Origin: Methanomassiliicoccales archaeon
GTDB taxonomy: Archaea; Thermoplasmatota; Thermoplasmata; Methanomassiliicoccales; UBA472
Assembly: GCA_013329565.1 (NCBI GenBank)
Contig: DUJZ01000058.1
Coordinates: 404 to 6,072 of the forward strand
Direction: 5' to 3'
Length of the DNA stretch: 5,669 nt
Shown one piece after another: positions 1-5,669 of this stretch; position 1 is the stretch's first letter; the number at the start of each line of letters is the position of its first letter. The notes beneath the pieces were generated by a model. It worked only from the letters and a program-made list of their open reading frames with translations, was not told where the DNA came from and made no database searches. The translations under genes and the position numbers were made by a program.

Positions 1-875
1 CCGTCCCCGAAGCTCCAGCTCCAGCTCCGGATGCCGCCATCCAGGTCGTAGGAGCGGTCCTCGAACTGTGCGTCCAGCAGGCTCTCCACCTCGGCCGGTG
101 CGGTGAATGCCGCTACCGGCCGGGAGTTTAGGACCGTGAGGGGCTTGATGAGCGAGGCGGTCCCCCCGTCCTCGTCCATGATGGTCAGGGTGACCGAGTA
201 GGTGCCCAGGGAGGAATACCTGTGCTTAACAGTTGAACCGCTATCCGAAGAGCCGTCCCCGAAATCCCATGACCAGGAGGTCAGCGTCCCATCGGGGTCC
301 GAGCTCATGGATGTGAACAGTACGTCCGCCAGGGTGGTAACTGACGTCGGGTTCCAGGTGAAAGCGGCGACCGGCGGGTCGTTTCCCACTGACAGGATGC
401 GAGAGGCGGTATCGCTTCCCCCGTCCGCATCGTTCACTGTCAGGGATATCAGGTAGTCACCTTCGTCAACGAAGACATGCTCGGGCGAAGGCAGATCGGA
501 AAGGTCGCCGTCGCCGAAATCCCATTGCCAGGAAGCGATGCGGCCGTCCCGGTCCAAGGAGAGGTCGTGGAATTGTACGGTCTCTCCCGGGGCAGGACCT
601 ATGGGCGCGACGCTGAAATCGCACAGGGGGTCCAGATTGACGACCTGCACCAGACGCTCTGCGTCGTCAGTCCTTCCATGATGATCGGTGACGGTCAGTT
701 TCACATTGACCGTTCCCAGGGATCCGTAGGTGTGGGTCAACGACGGTCCGTAGGCCAGGTCCCCGTCCCCCAGGTCCCAGGTCCAGTTGGCGATTCCGAT
801 GCCGCTGCAGCTGTTCGAGGTGAGCGTCAGGGCATCCGCCCGGTTGGCCTGCGCGGCATCCATGGTGAACGACGC
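1..875 (-). repeat. Tandem PKD-domain repeats (four units, the last cut) in the secreted protease
   Basis: Four successive PKD units carry the signature tryptophan-acidic-x-GDG motif: WDLGDGD at W1105, WDFGDGD at W1190, WDFGDGS at W1275, and WSFGD starting at W1359 and cut by the window. Spacing is 85, 85 and 84 residues. Each complete unit ends with a strand such as VKLTVTD, ISLTVND or VTLTIMD. At DNA level the repeat shows on the plus strand as ccgtc(c/g)cc(g/c)a-like words at about 1, 253, 509 and 763. PKD domains are Ig-like extracellular spacers or binding modules common in archaeal surface proteins. More units may follow outside the window. Confidence 0.9.
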
Positions 876-3800
876 GCCCGGCAGGTCATGGATCAAACTG
901 CATCTATCGACCTTAGGGTATCTGTCGTAGATGTTACCGGCATCGTAGGCCGCATCGAACATTCCGTCCGCGCCATCCAGATCCTGGTATTCCCCGCTCC
1001 TGGTGTCCGATCCGGTCAGGTCCGACCAGTGATTCCCTCCGATCGGGTACTCCCTACCGAAGGTGATGTTCGAGCGGACCAGTGCTGCCTGCTGGTCGTT
1101 GAACAGCAGGTCGTTCCCCCATGCTTGTCCAACAGAGTCGATGGCCAGTATGCCGACGGAACAGTTCTCGAACGAGTTGCCCGCCACCTCCACGTTCGAG
1201 CTGTCAACCAGCGCAAGGCCGTTTCCGGAGTTCTCGAAGAGGGACGATCTCACGACCATGTCATGGCATCCCACCAGGTACAGGGAGCCGATGGCGTTCT
1301 CTACCGTCTCACCATCCAAACCCTGCAGGATCCGGAGCGTGCCGTTGGTAAGGCTCACGTTCTCCAGGTCATGCTCGAAATAAGCCCCCACATCCCCGAA
1401 GATGCCCATGTCCATTCCGTTGCCCTGGAACGAAAGGTCGTGCAAGATCATTCCCGTGCACATTTCTATGGAAAGACCCGATGAGCCGCCGGTCCAGGAT
1501 GACGAGGTGACCGCACCGGTCATGTTCCACAGGCGCATTCCATCACCTCCCCGTCCATCTAGGTGGTCCAGGTCGGCCGAGGAGCTCGACAGCAGCCATT
1601 CCCCGGTCTGGTCGATCAAGGTCGCATTGAAAAAGCTGACCGAAGTTCCATTCAGACGCCATCCGGCGCCACCTTCGATCACCACGTCCCGCAGGGACAA
1701 TGATCCGCCCGACAGGGTGCTGATCGATGCGGCCGACATGCCCGCTAGGTGTGAGCGGAAAATATCCAGATCCCCTCCTTCCGAATCAATGAAGAACGGG
1801 GAGCCCTGCATCGTGCTGCCATTCAACGACAGTGTCCCTTGGACGCTGAACCGGTACGGCAGATCAGAGGACTGGAGGGTGAGGTCACAGTTCATTATGT
1901 CCACGGTAACCAGGGGTTCGATCAGCAACCCTCCCGTAAGCGTCCGGTTCCCTGTCCAGGTCTCGTCGCTCGCCACCCGGCGGTCGACCATCCTGCGAAC
2001 GGCCACCATATCGTTATCGGGCCTCAGGTCCTCCGCGCACACCAGCTGGGCGGTGATGGTGACGGTGGTGTGCTCGGCAGGCGTCCACTCCATGGGAATG
2101 GTGATGCTCTCGCCAGGGCCCAGGGGGACGGAAGCGTTGCCGATCTCCACACCATCTACGAGCAGTCTCAATGTTCCAGCGTCATCGGACTGGCCTTGGT
2201 TCTGTATCCGTACGGTTATGGGACACGATTCTCCTAGCACCGGTCGGTCAATACCGACGTCCATCACTGCCAGGTCGTGAACCGCCCTCCCTGGCACGTG
2301 CACCCGGGTCTCCGGATCGCCCAGAAGGTTGAGCTCCAGATACACCCAACGGACCGATCCGAGGGAAGTTGCCGAGATGGCCCACTCCTCCTTGGAATAG
2401 GAGAGGGCACGTCCCAGATCGGTCACGTCGTCATCGTAGACCTGGCTGAAGAACGATATGTCGAACTTCTGTGATGATCCGGCGGTGCTCCCGGGCGAGT
2501 ACCATCCGTAACGGGAGTTGCCGATGAAGGCCACCGCCCCGCCCTCTCCCTGGATGAACTCCTCGGCGATGCAGTCGCCCGGTGCGTTCGCCTTCTCGTC
2601 GAACCCGGCCACCATACAGGCCTGGGTGTACAGGATGAAGGGAAGTTCGTTGTCCAGTCCCCGAACGTTGTAGTTAAAAAGGTCGGCCAAAATCCCGAAA
2701 TTGCCGTGCCCCATATGGTTTATGACATGAACGTCGGAATCCATCGCCGCCAGCACGGCGCTGCCGGAGAACGTTCCATTCCTCGCGTACAGCGTCGAAC
2801 GGTACAGCCCCTCGTCGGCCAGGACCAGGTTCCAGACCTCCTCCTTGTAGTCGTCTCCATAGGTCGGTCTATCGTCCAACCTCTCCCCGATGAGCAGGAT
2901 GTCGTCCGCATACTGGTTGGAGTACCCCATCTCGTAACCGATGGTCTTGTTGACGAAGTTCCAGGCCTGGTCTACGGTGGAAACGGTAGCCCTGCCAACG
3001 AAGACCTCCCCCAGCAGATCGGCCTCGTCATTGTTGAGGATCCCTGACAGCTCACCGTACGCGCCATCGCCATCTTTGTCCCAGTTCCCATCCAGTCCCG
3101 AATAGTATATGTCGCCCGGTAGCTCGTCGTAATCCGTGTCATACATCGGCGCGACCAACATGCGCACCGGAATTACGTCGTCATCCCCGCCCAGGAGCAC
3201 GTATTGAACCCCCCATTCCTGGTGGGCGGCGATTATGAAATTGCGAATTATGGTCTGGGTGTCGTTCCCGGTATTCCCGTGGGAACGCGGATCGCCCCAG
3301 AACTGGCTGTTAACGAGGACGTCCTCGAGCGTCACCACCGTGCTGCGAACGTCCTGGTGCACGGAGCCCAGTTCGTTCCTCTCCCCCTTCCACTCGGCCA
3401 GCCCTAGGAACGGCGCGGACAGCTCCTGGCTGGTGATGATCAAGTGATCGTACTCCCCCACTGGCAGCAAATTCGATTCGGTGGAACGAGGCATGTAGGG
3501 AACGACCTGAGGGTTGTCCACCAGGTCCCTGACCCGGTCCATGTCCCCGATGTAGTCCGTTCGTGTCTGCTCATAGGTCAGGGTTATCGTGTAATCGCTG
3601 ACGAACGACAAGGCGCCCGAACCCTCGTCCCAGTATAACGGACGGAGATCGATGCCTATCACCTCAACGCCTTCCAGCACGTAGGTGCTGGTAACGTCGT
3701 AAGGCGAACCAAGGTAATCGTAACTGAACGAGAGCTCCCCGGACAGGGAAAGCTCAGCCGGATTCATCGGGTACTGTCCCATGAAACCTATCACGCGCGG

Positions 3801-4091
3801 TGTGGCGCCATTAACTTCTACATCGATCAATTCATGGCCTGGCGGGATGGCCAGGAACAACGATCTCACCGGAAGCGCGGGGACGCCGCCCCTACCATCC
3901 ATCTCCAGACCGGATATGGAGTAGAGGCGCTCGGGCGTGCCCATGTCCACGTAAGGTTCGGAAAAACCGTATTCGTACGTTATCGATAGGACGCTCTCAG
4001 CTCCTGATGAAGGGACTTGGAGAGCGGGAATTAGAATGAAAGCCGTCAGAAGGATGACTGAGATCATACGGGTGCGGCTGGTGACTTTCAT
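1..4091 (-). CDS. Secreted C25 (gingipain-like) cysteine peptidase with CARDB, beta-helix and PKD domains; C-terminus cut by window edge
   Basis: One open frame of 1363 codons read from the complement; start ATG at 4091, no stop before the left edge. Residues 1-31 form a signal peptide: basic start MKVTSRTR, hydrophobic core about 9-26, likely cleavage near SSGA31. Residues 32-213 resemble a propeptide. The C25 peptidase spans about 214-600: it opens with YDHLIITSQEL, has YVLLGGDDDVIPVR, a Ca-site-like DGNWDKDGDG (334-343), NHMGHG with His462, then TQACM with Cys492, and ends in LGDPETRVHV. The 30-residue His-to-Cys spacing resembles the gingipain dyad. A CARDB domain follows (about 605-702), then a NosD-like beta-helix (about 703-1061) and PKD domains from 1073. 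Likely role: exported or surface-attached proteolysis or adhesion; the substrate is unknown. It is transcribed divergently from the CARF pair. The family call is firm; activity is inferred. Confidence 0.9.
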   Translation of the reverse strand, partial: MKVTSRTRMISVILLTAFILIPALQVPSSGAESVLSITYEYGFSEPYVDMGTPERLYSISGLEMDGRGGVPALPVRSLFLAIPPGHELIDVEVNGATPRVIGFMGQYPMNPAELSLSGELSFSYDYLGSPYDVTSTYVLEGVEVIGIDLRPLYWDEGSGALSFVSDYTITLTYEQTRTDYIGDMDRVRDLVDNPQVVPYMPRSTESNLLPVGEYDHLIITSQELSAPFLGLAEWKGERNELGSVHQDVRSTVVTLEDVLVNSQFWGDPRSHGNTGNDTQTIIRNFIIAAHQEWGVQYVLLGGDDDVIPVRMLVAPMYDTDYDELPGDIYYSGLDGNWDKDGDGAYGELSGILNNDEADLLGEVFVGRATVSTVDQAWNFVNKTIGYEMGYSNQYADDILLIGERLDDRPTYGDDYKEEVWNLVLADEGLYRSTLYARNGTFSGSAVLAAMDSDVHVINHMGHGNFGILADLFNYNVRGLDNELPFILYTQACMVAGFDEKANAPGDCIAEEFIQGEGGAVAFIGNSRYGWYSPGSTAGSSQKFDISFFSQVYDDDVTDLGRALSYSKEEWAISATSLGSVRWVYLELNLLGDPETRVHVPGRAVHDLAVMDVGIDRPVLGESCPITVRIQNQGQSDDAGTLRLLVDGVEIGNASVPLGPGESITIPMEWTPAEHTTVTITAQLVCAEDLRPDNDMVAVRRMVDRRVASDETWTGNRTLTGGLLIEPLVTVDIMNCDLTLQSSDLPYRFSVQGTLSLNGSTMQGSPFFIDSEGGDLDIFRSHLAGMSAASISTLSGGSLSLRDVVIEGGAGWRLNGTSVSFFNATLIDQTGEWLLSSSSADLDHLDGRGGDGMRLWNMTGAVTSSSWTGGSSGLSIEMCTGMILHDLSFQGNGMDMGIFGDVGAYFEHDLENVSLTNGTLRILQGLDGETVENAIGSLYLVGCHDMVVRSSLFENSGNGLALVDSSNVEVAGNSFENCSVGILAIDSVGQAWGNDLLFNDQQAALVRSNITFGREYPIGGNHWSDLTGSDTRSGEYQDLDGADGMFDAAYDAGNIYDRYPKVDRCSLIHDLPGASFTMDAAQANRADALTLTSNSCSGIGIANWTWDLGDGDLAYGPSLTHTYGSLGTVNVKLTVTDHHGRTDDAERLVQVVNLDPLCDFSVAPIGPAPGETVQFHDLSLDRDGRIASWQWDFGDGDLSDLPSPEHVFVDEGDYLISLTVNDADGGSDTASRILSVGNDPPVAAFTWNPTSVTTLADVLFTSMSSDPDGTLTSWSWDFGDGSSDSGSTVKHRYSSLGTYSVTLTIMDEDGGTASLIKPLTVLNSRPVAAFTAPAEVESLLDAQFEDRSYDLDGGIRSWSWSFGD
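909..1988 (-). other. NosD-like right-handed parallel beta-helix region of the protease
   Basis: Residues about 703-1061 show short repeating coils rich in Asn, Ser and Gly, for example SSLFENSGNGLALVDSSN followed by VEVAGNSFENCSVGILAIDS. This region ends with GGNHWSDLTGSD (His1021) and a QDLDGADGMFD stretch, the usual closing pattern of NosD or periplasmic copper-binding type beta-helices in archaeal surface proteins. The first half (about 703-935) is more degenerate but keeps the alternating short-strand pattern. Such folds often bind polysaccharides or serve as rigid stalks. No catalytic residues for a sugar-active enzyme are recognised, so function is left open. Confidence 0.75.
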
Positions 4092-4126
4092 CGGCGAACC
4101 CAGTTGTACGTGGTAGCGATAAATTC

Positions 4127-4134
4127 GTATTTAA
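4127..4134 (-). promoter_or_regulatory. Putative TATA box for the secreted protease gene
   Basis: Read on the minus strand, TTAAATAC lies 36-43 bases before the protease ATG, preceded by a short CGGA stretch that could act as a BRE. An archaeal start site about 25 bases downstream would give a short leader of about 10-15 bases. No clear Shine-Dalgarno sequence precedes the ATG at 4091, which fits a short or nearly leaderless mRNA. A second AT-rich word, AATTTATC at 4118-4125, is an alternative. This is inferred from position and composition only. Confidence 0.4.
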
Positions 4135-4143
4135 TCCGATTTA

Positions 4144-4162
4144 CCCTGATATCACGGGATAT
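4144..4162. promoter_or_regulatory. Overlapping palindromes, candidate operator between divergent promoters
   Basis: CCCTGATATCACGGG (4144-4158) holds the perfect 8-bp palindrome TGATATCA (4147-4154), flanked by CCC and GGG. It overlaps a second inverted repeat, ATATC-ACGG-GATAT (4149-4162). The site ends directly before the putative plus-strand TATA box, where archaeal activators or autoregulators often bind. The neighbouring winged-helix regulators are the obvious candidate ligands, but binding is inferred. Confidence 0.4.
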
Positions 4163-4166
4163 GGTA

Positions 4167-4177
4167 TTATAAAATAT
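4167..4177 (+). promoter_or_regulatory. Putative TATA box of the CARF regulator operon
   Basis: TTATAAAATAT is the strongest TATA-like word in the intergenic region. It predicts transcription starting near 4198-4204, which leaves a leader of about 30 bases before the preferred ATG at 4233. It sits inside a perfect 7-bp inverted repeat, TATTATA-AAA-TATAATA (4165-4181), which may be a repressor site or simply a product of AT richness. Confidence 0.5.
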
Positions 4178-4220
4178 AATATCGTATTAAGCAATTGAAA
4201 TAAACGATTTGAACCATGTT

Positions 4221-4228
4221 GAGATGAT
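4221..4228 (+). promoter_or_regulatory. Ribosome binding site that selects ATG 4233
   Basis: GAGATGAT differs at one base from GAGGTGAT, the archaeal Shine-Dalgarno core. The GAGA part ends 8 bases before the ATG at 4233. The earlier starts in the same frame, TTG at 4209 and ATG at 4224, have no comparable site. Confidence 0.5.
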
Positions 4229-4232
4229 AAGA

Positions 4233-4877
4233 ATGGTCGCCATACTAGGTACCCTGGGCTTCCGTGCCAATTCTCTACTCCCTACCTTGGAATCCACCTC
4301 CGGCGTGGACAAGGTGGTGGTCTTCTGCAACGACCATCCTCGCGCCCTGGATGCTTTGACGGAGGTGCAGAGGGTCTGCTCCATCATGGGCATACCGATC
4401 GACCGGGTGGCAATGTCGGACGCCTTCGACCTGCTGCAGGCCGCCAAGGCCATGCGTTCGCAGGTGCGACAGTTGAAGAAGGAAGGTCATGAGATCGCGG
4501 TCTTCAACATCGCCGGCGGTACGAAGATGATGAGCGCCGCCGCTCTCCTGGTCTGCGCCATGGAGGGCCTCAACTCCGTATACGTCCACGACGAGACCTA
4601 TCGTGAGATCCCCCTACCGCTGCTGAAGGTTGATTATTCGCAGCTCCTCACCACCGCCCAGAAGGAGATACTTACCTACATCTGGAGGAATCGCGCCAAG
4701 CCCATGACCCAGGTGGACATCGCCCTGGGCATGGGCAAGCACAAGGCCACCATCAACCACCACATTCAGATACTGGAGGGAAAGAACGTCCTTCACTTGG
4801 TGGAGGACCCCAACGACCGCCGCAGGAAGGTGGTGAGGGTCGACGACGCCCTGGAGCTGATGCTGGAGATGGACTGA
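4233..4877 (+). CDS. CARF-domain winged-helix transcriptional regulator, Csa3-like
   Basis: A 214-residue protein. Residues 1-130 form a CARF-type Rossmann fold: strand 1 with loop MVAILGTLGF, strand VDKVVVFC, and the hallmark NIAGGTKMMSAA (92-103), whose GGTK (95-98) lies in the ligand pocket of CARF proteins. Residues 137-214 are a winged helix: TTAQKEILTYIW, a helix-turn-helix with probable recognition helix KHKATINHHIQIL (169 on), and a basic wing around DRRRK (195-199). Csa3-family proteins bind cyclic oligoadenylate or related ligands as dimers and regulate CRISPR or defence genes; ligand and targets here are inferred. I chose ATG 4233 for its ribosome binding site and because TLGF then falls at the usual distance from Met1. 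TTG 4209 (222 residues) and ATG 4224 (217) remain possible. The stop overlaps the next start by one base. No nuclease domain is present. Confidence 0.85.
   Translation: MVAILGTLGFRANSLLPTLESTSGVDKVVVFCNDHPRALDALTEVQRVCSIMGIPIDRVAMSDAFDLLQAAKAMRSQVRQLKKEGHEIAVFNIAGGTKMMSAAALLVCAMEGLNSVYVHDETYREIPLPLLKVDYSQLLTTAQKEILTYIWRNRAKPMTQVDIALGMGKHKATINHHIQILEGKNVLHLVEDPNDRRRKVVRVDDALELMLEMD
4865..4868 (+). promoter_or_regulatory. Ribosome binding site for the second CARF gene, inside the first gene
   Basis: GGAG within GGAGATGG lies 8 bases before the ATG at 4877, inside the last codons of the upstream gene. With the TGATG stop-start overlap this suggests coupled translation of the two regulators. Confidence 0.5.
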
Positions 4878-5512
4878 TGGAAGGTCGGAAGGAACTGCTG
4901 GTCAGCACCCTCGGGAGCGAGGTCAGTGAGATCGTCACCGGGATACGGTCCCTTCCACACGATAATCTGGTCCTGGTCACCGACGCCGCTCAGGACGAGA
5001 ACGCCGCCGTCCTGTCCTTCCTGCGAAGACTGGGCATCCGGCACGAAGTGCTCCTGGTAGACCCTTCCGACATGACCGGTTCGGCCCTGCTGATCGAACG
5101 CAAGGTCCAGGAACATCTTGAAAAGGGGTGGCGCGCCAGGGTGGACATCACCGGTGGGCGGAAGCTGCTCAGCGACGCGGCAACGCTTGCCGCGCTCTCC
5201 ACCGGTTCCGAGATATGCTGCTTCGAGATGGGGGCCCGGAGATTCCCTCTGCTGACGGCCTTGGGAGTGCGGGAGGCCCTTCCCAAGGACCTGGCCGAGG
5301 TTCTGCGATCGCACGATTGGCCCATGCCCCTTGATGAAATCCGGGGAAAAGGAAAGGACCACCCCCTACCCGCCACGCTCAGGCGGATGAAGCAGATGGG
5401 CCTGGTACAGCTGGAGGAGCTGGAAGCGCCGATGATATGCCTGACGAAGCGGGGCAAGGCATGTCTGGATTGGATAATGAGGGCGAAAGAGCTCAACGGA
5501 TCTTCGGAATGA
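4877..5512 (+). CDS. Second CARF-domain protein with C-terminal winged helix
   Basis: A 211-residue protein with the same plan as its upstream neighbour but low visible sequence identity. The CARF-like part has strand 1 LLVSTLGSE (7-15), NLVLVTDAAQDE, EVLLVDPSDMTG and the hallmark DITGGRKLLSDAA (90-102), with GGRK at 93-96. The C-terminal part, about 146-211, reads as a short winged helix: MPLDEIRGKG, helix ATLRRMKQMGLVQL, then the wing and last helix APMICLTKRGKACLDWI. The start is ATG 4877, in TGATG overlap with the upstream stop and with GGAG 8 bases before it. Two different CARF-wHTH proteins made together suggest a heterodimer or two sensors on one regulon; this is inference. The 3' end overlaps the converging gene by 20 bases. 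No HEPN, PD-(D/E)XK or other effector domain is present. Confidence 0.82.
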   Translation: MEGRKELLVSTLGSEVSEIVTGIRSLPHDNLVLVTDAAQDENAAVLSFLRRLGIRHEVLLVDPSDMTGSALLIERKVQEHLEKGWRARVDITGGRKLLSDAATLAALSTGSEICCFEMGARRFPLLTALGVREALPKDLAEVLRSHDWPMPLDEIRGKGKDHPLPATLRRMKQMGLVQLEELEAPMICLTKRGKACLDWIMRAKELNGSSE

Positions 5513-5669
5513 CCTCGTCGAACAGATAGTCCAGCCGTTTTTGGAACTCGTCCTGCTGCACCTTCCATTTGCGATTGAGGCCGGAGTCCTGCATGAGGTG
5601 CATCCCCTCGGGGTTCAGCGGGAAGGACCCGGAGACGGTGCAAACGGCGATGCTCCAGATGCGGCGGCA
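5493..5669 (-). CDS. Unrecognised protein, C-terminal 58 residues only
   Basis: The complement is open from the right edge to a TGA at 5493-5495, giving 58 residues that end in DYLFDEVIPKIR. The fragment begins with a hydrophobic, strand-like stretch (IWSIAVCTVSGSFPL) followed by NPEGMHLMQDSG and a charged amphipathic helix with KWKVQQDEFQKRL. I do not recognise the family. It is preferred over the longer overlapping minus-strand frame (4990-5643) because that frame runs antisense through the second CARF gene and has a Ser/Arg-rich, shadow-like composition. Its last 20 bases overlap the end of the CARF gene in convergent orientation. The start and most of the gene lie outside the window. Confidence 0.6.
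   Translation of the reverse strand, partial: CRRIWSIAVCTVSGSFPLNPEGMHLMQDSGLNRKWKVQQDEFQKRLDYLFDEVIPKIR

Noticed and set aside
477..1484. Plus-strand ORF of 335 codons
   Set aside because: It runs antisense to the protease frame, which shows clear beta-helix and PKD motifs here. Its own protein has no recognisable domain and arises from high GC in the third codon position.
1402..2280. Plus-strand ORF of 292 codons
   Set aside because: Antisense shadow of the CARDB and beta-helix coding region; Ser/Arg/Pro-rich composition and no motifs.
2240..5512. The C25 caspase-fold peptidase as a CARF-activated effector, by analogy with CRISPR-linked proteases
   Set aside because: The peptidase has a signal peptide and extracellular domains and is on the opposite strand, while the CARF proteins are cytoplasmic DNA-binding types. 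A direct effector role is unlikely.
5538..5542. TTTTT run just after the CARF operon as a terminator
   Set aside because: Archaeal termination can occur at U tracts, but this run is short and lies inside the converging coding frame, so it cannot be told from chance.
4793..5643. Minus-strand ORFs of 189 and 217 codons across the second CARF gene
   Set aside because: They lie antisense to a frame with a clear CARF motif and winged helix; their composition is typical of shadows. Only the frame ending at 5493 is kept as a likely real minus-strand gene.
1..5669. CRISPR array, tRNA, rRNA or mobile element
   Set aside because: I see no regularly spaced direct repeats with unique spacers, no RNA gene signature, and no transposase or terminal inverted repeats. 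The only regular repeat is the coding PKD array.

Overview
The window looks archaeal, most likely a high-GC euryarchaeote of the Thermoplasmatota type. This is inferred from four things: a multidomain secreted protease with C25, CARDB, NosD-like and PKD parts, an architecture common in that group; two regulators of the Csa3/CARF-wHTH kind, mainly an archaeal family; an AT-rich intergenic region with TATA-like boxes; and ribosome binding sites resembling the archaeal GGAGGTGAT. Species cannot be read from the sequence.

Layout. About 72% of the window (positions 1-4091, minus strand) is one uninterrupted reading frame of 1363 codons. It runs from an ATG at 4091 off the left edge. In order it encodes a signal peptide, a putative propeptide, a gingipain-like C25 cysteine peptidase with an apparently intact His/Cys pair, a CARDB domain, a long NosD-like right-handed beta-helix, and at least four PKD domains spaced 84-85 residues apart. 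The C-terminus and any cell-surface anchor lie outside the window. The long plus-strand ORFs here are antisense shadows.

Positions 4092-4232 form a 141-bp AT-rich divergent promoter region. It has a TATA-like box facing each way and overlapping palindromes just upstream of the plus-strand TATA box.

Positions 4233-5512 (plus strand) hold two adjacent genes that overlap by one base (TGATG). Each encodes a small protein with an N-terminal CARF-type Rossmann domain carrying the hallmark GGTK or GGRK motif, and a C-terminal winged helix. They look like a co-translated pair of ligand-sensing transcription regulators, plausibly responding to a cyclic oligonucleotide. No CRISPR array, cas gene or effector nuclease is visible. 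The second gene overlaps by 20 bp the 3' end of a converging, unrecognised gene (5493-5669, minus strand) that enters from the right edge.

The most interesting point is the orphan CARF-wHTH pair with a palindrome-rich shared promoter opposite a large secreted caspase-fold protease. The protease has a signal peptide and extracellular domains, so it is unlikely to be a direct cytoplasmic CARF effector. Coregulation through the shared intergenic region is possible but unproven.
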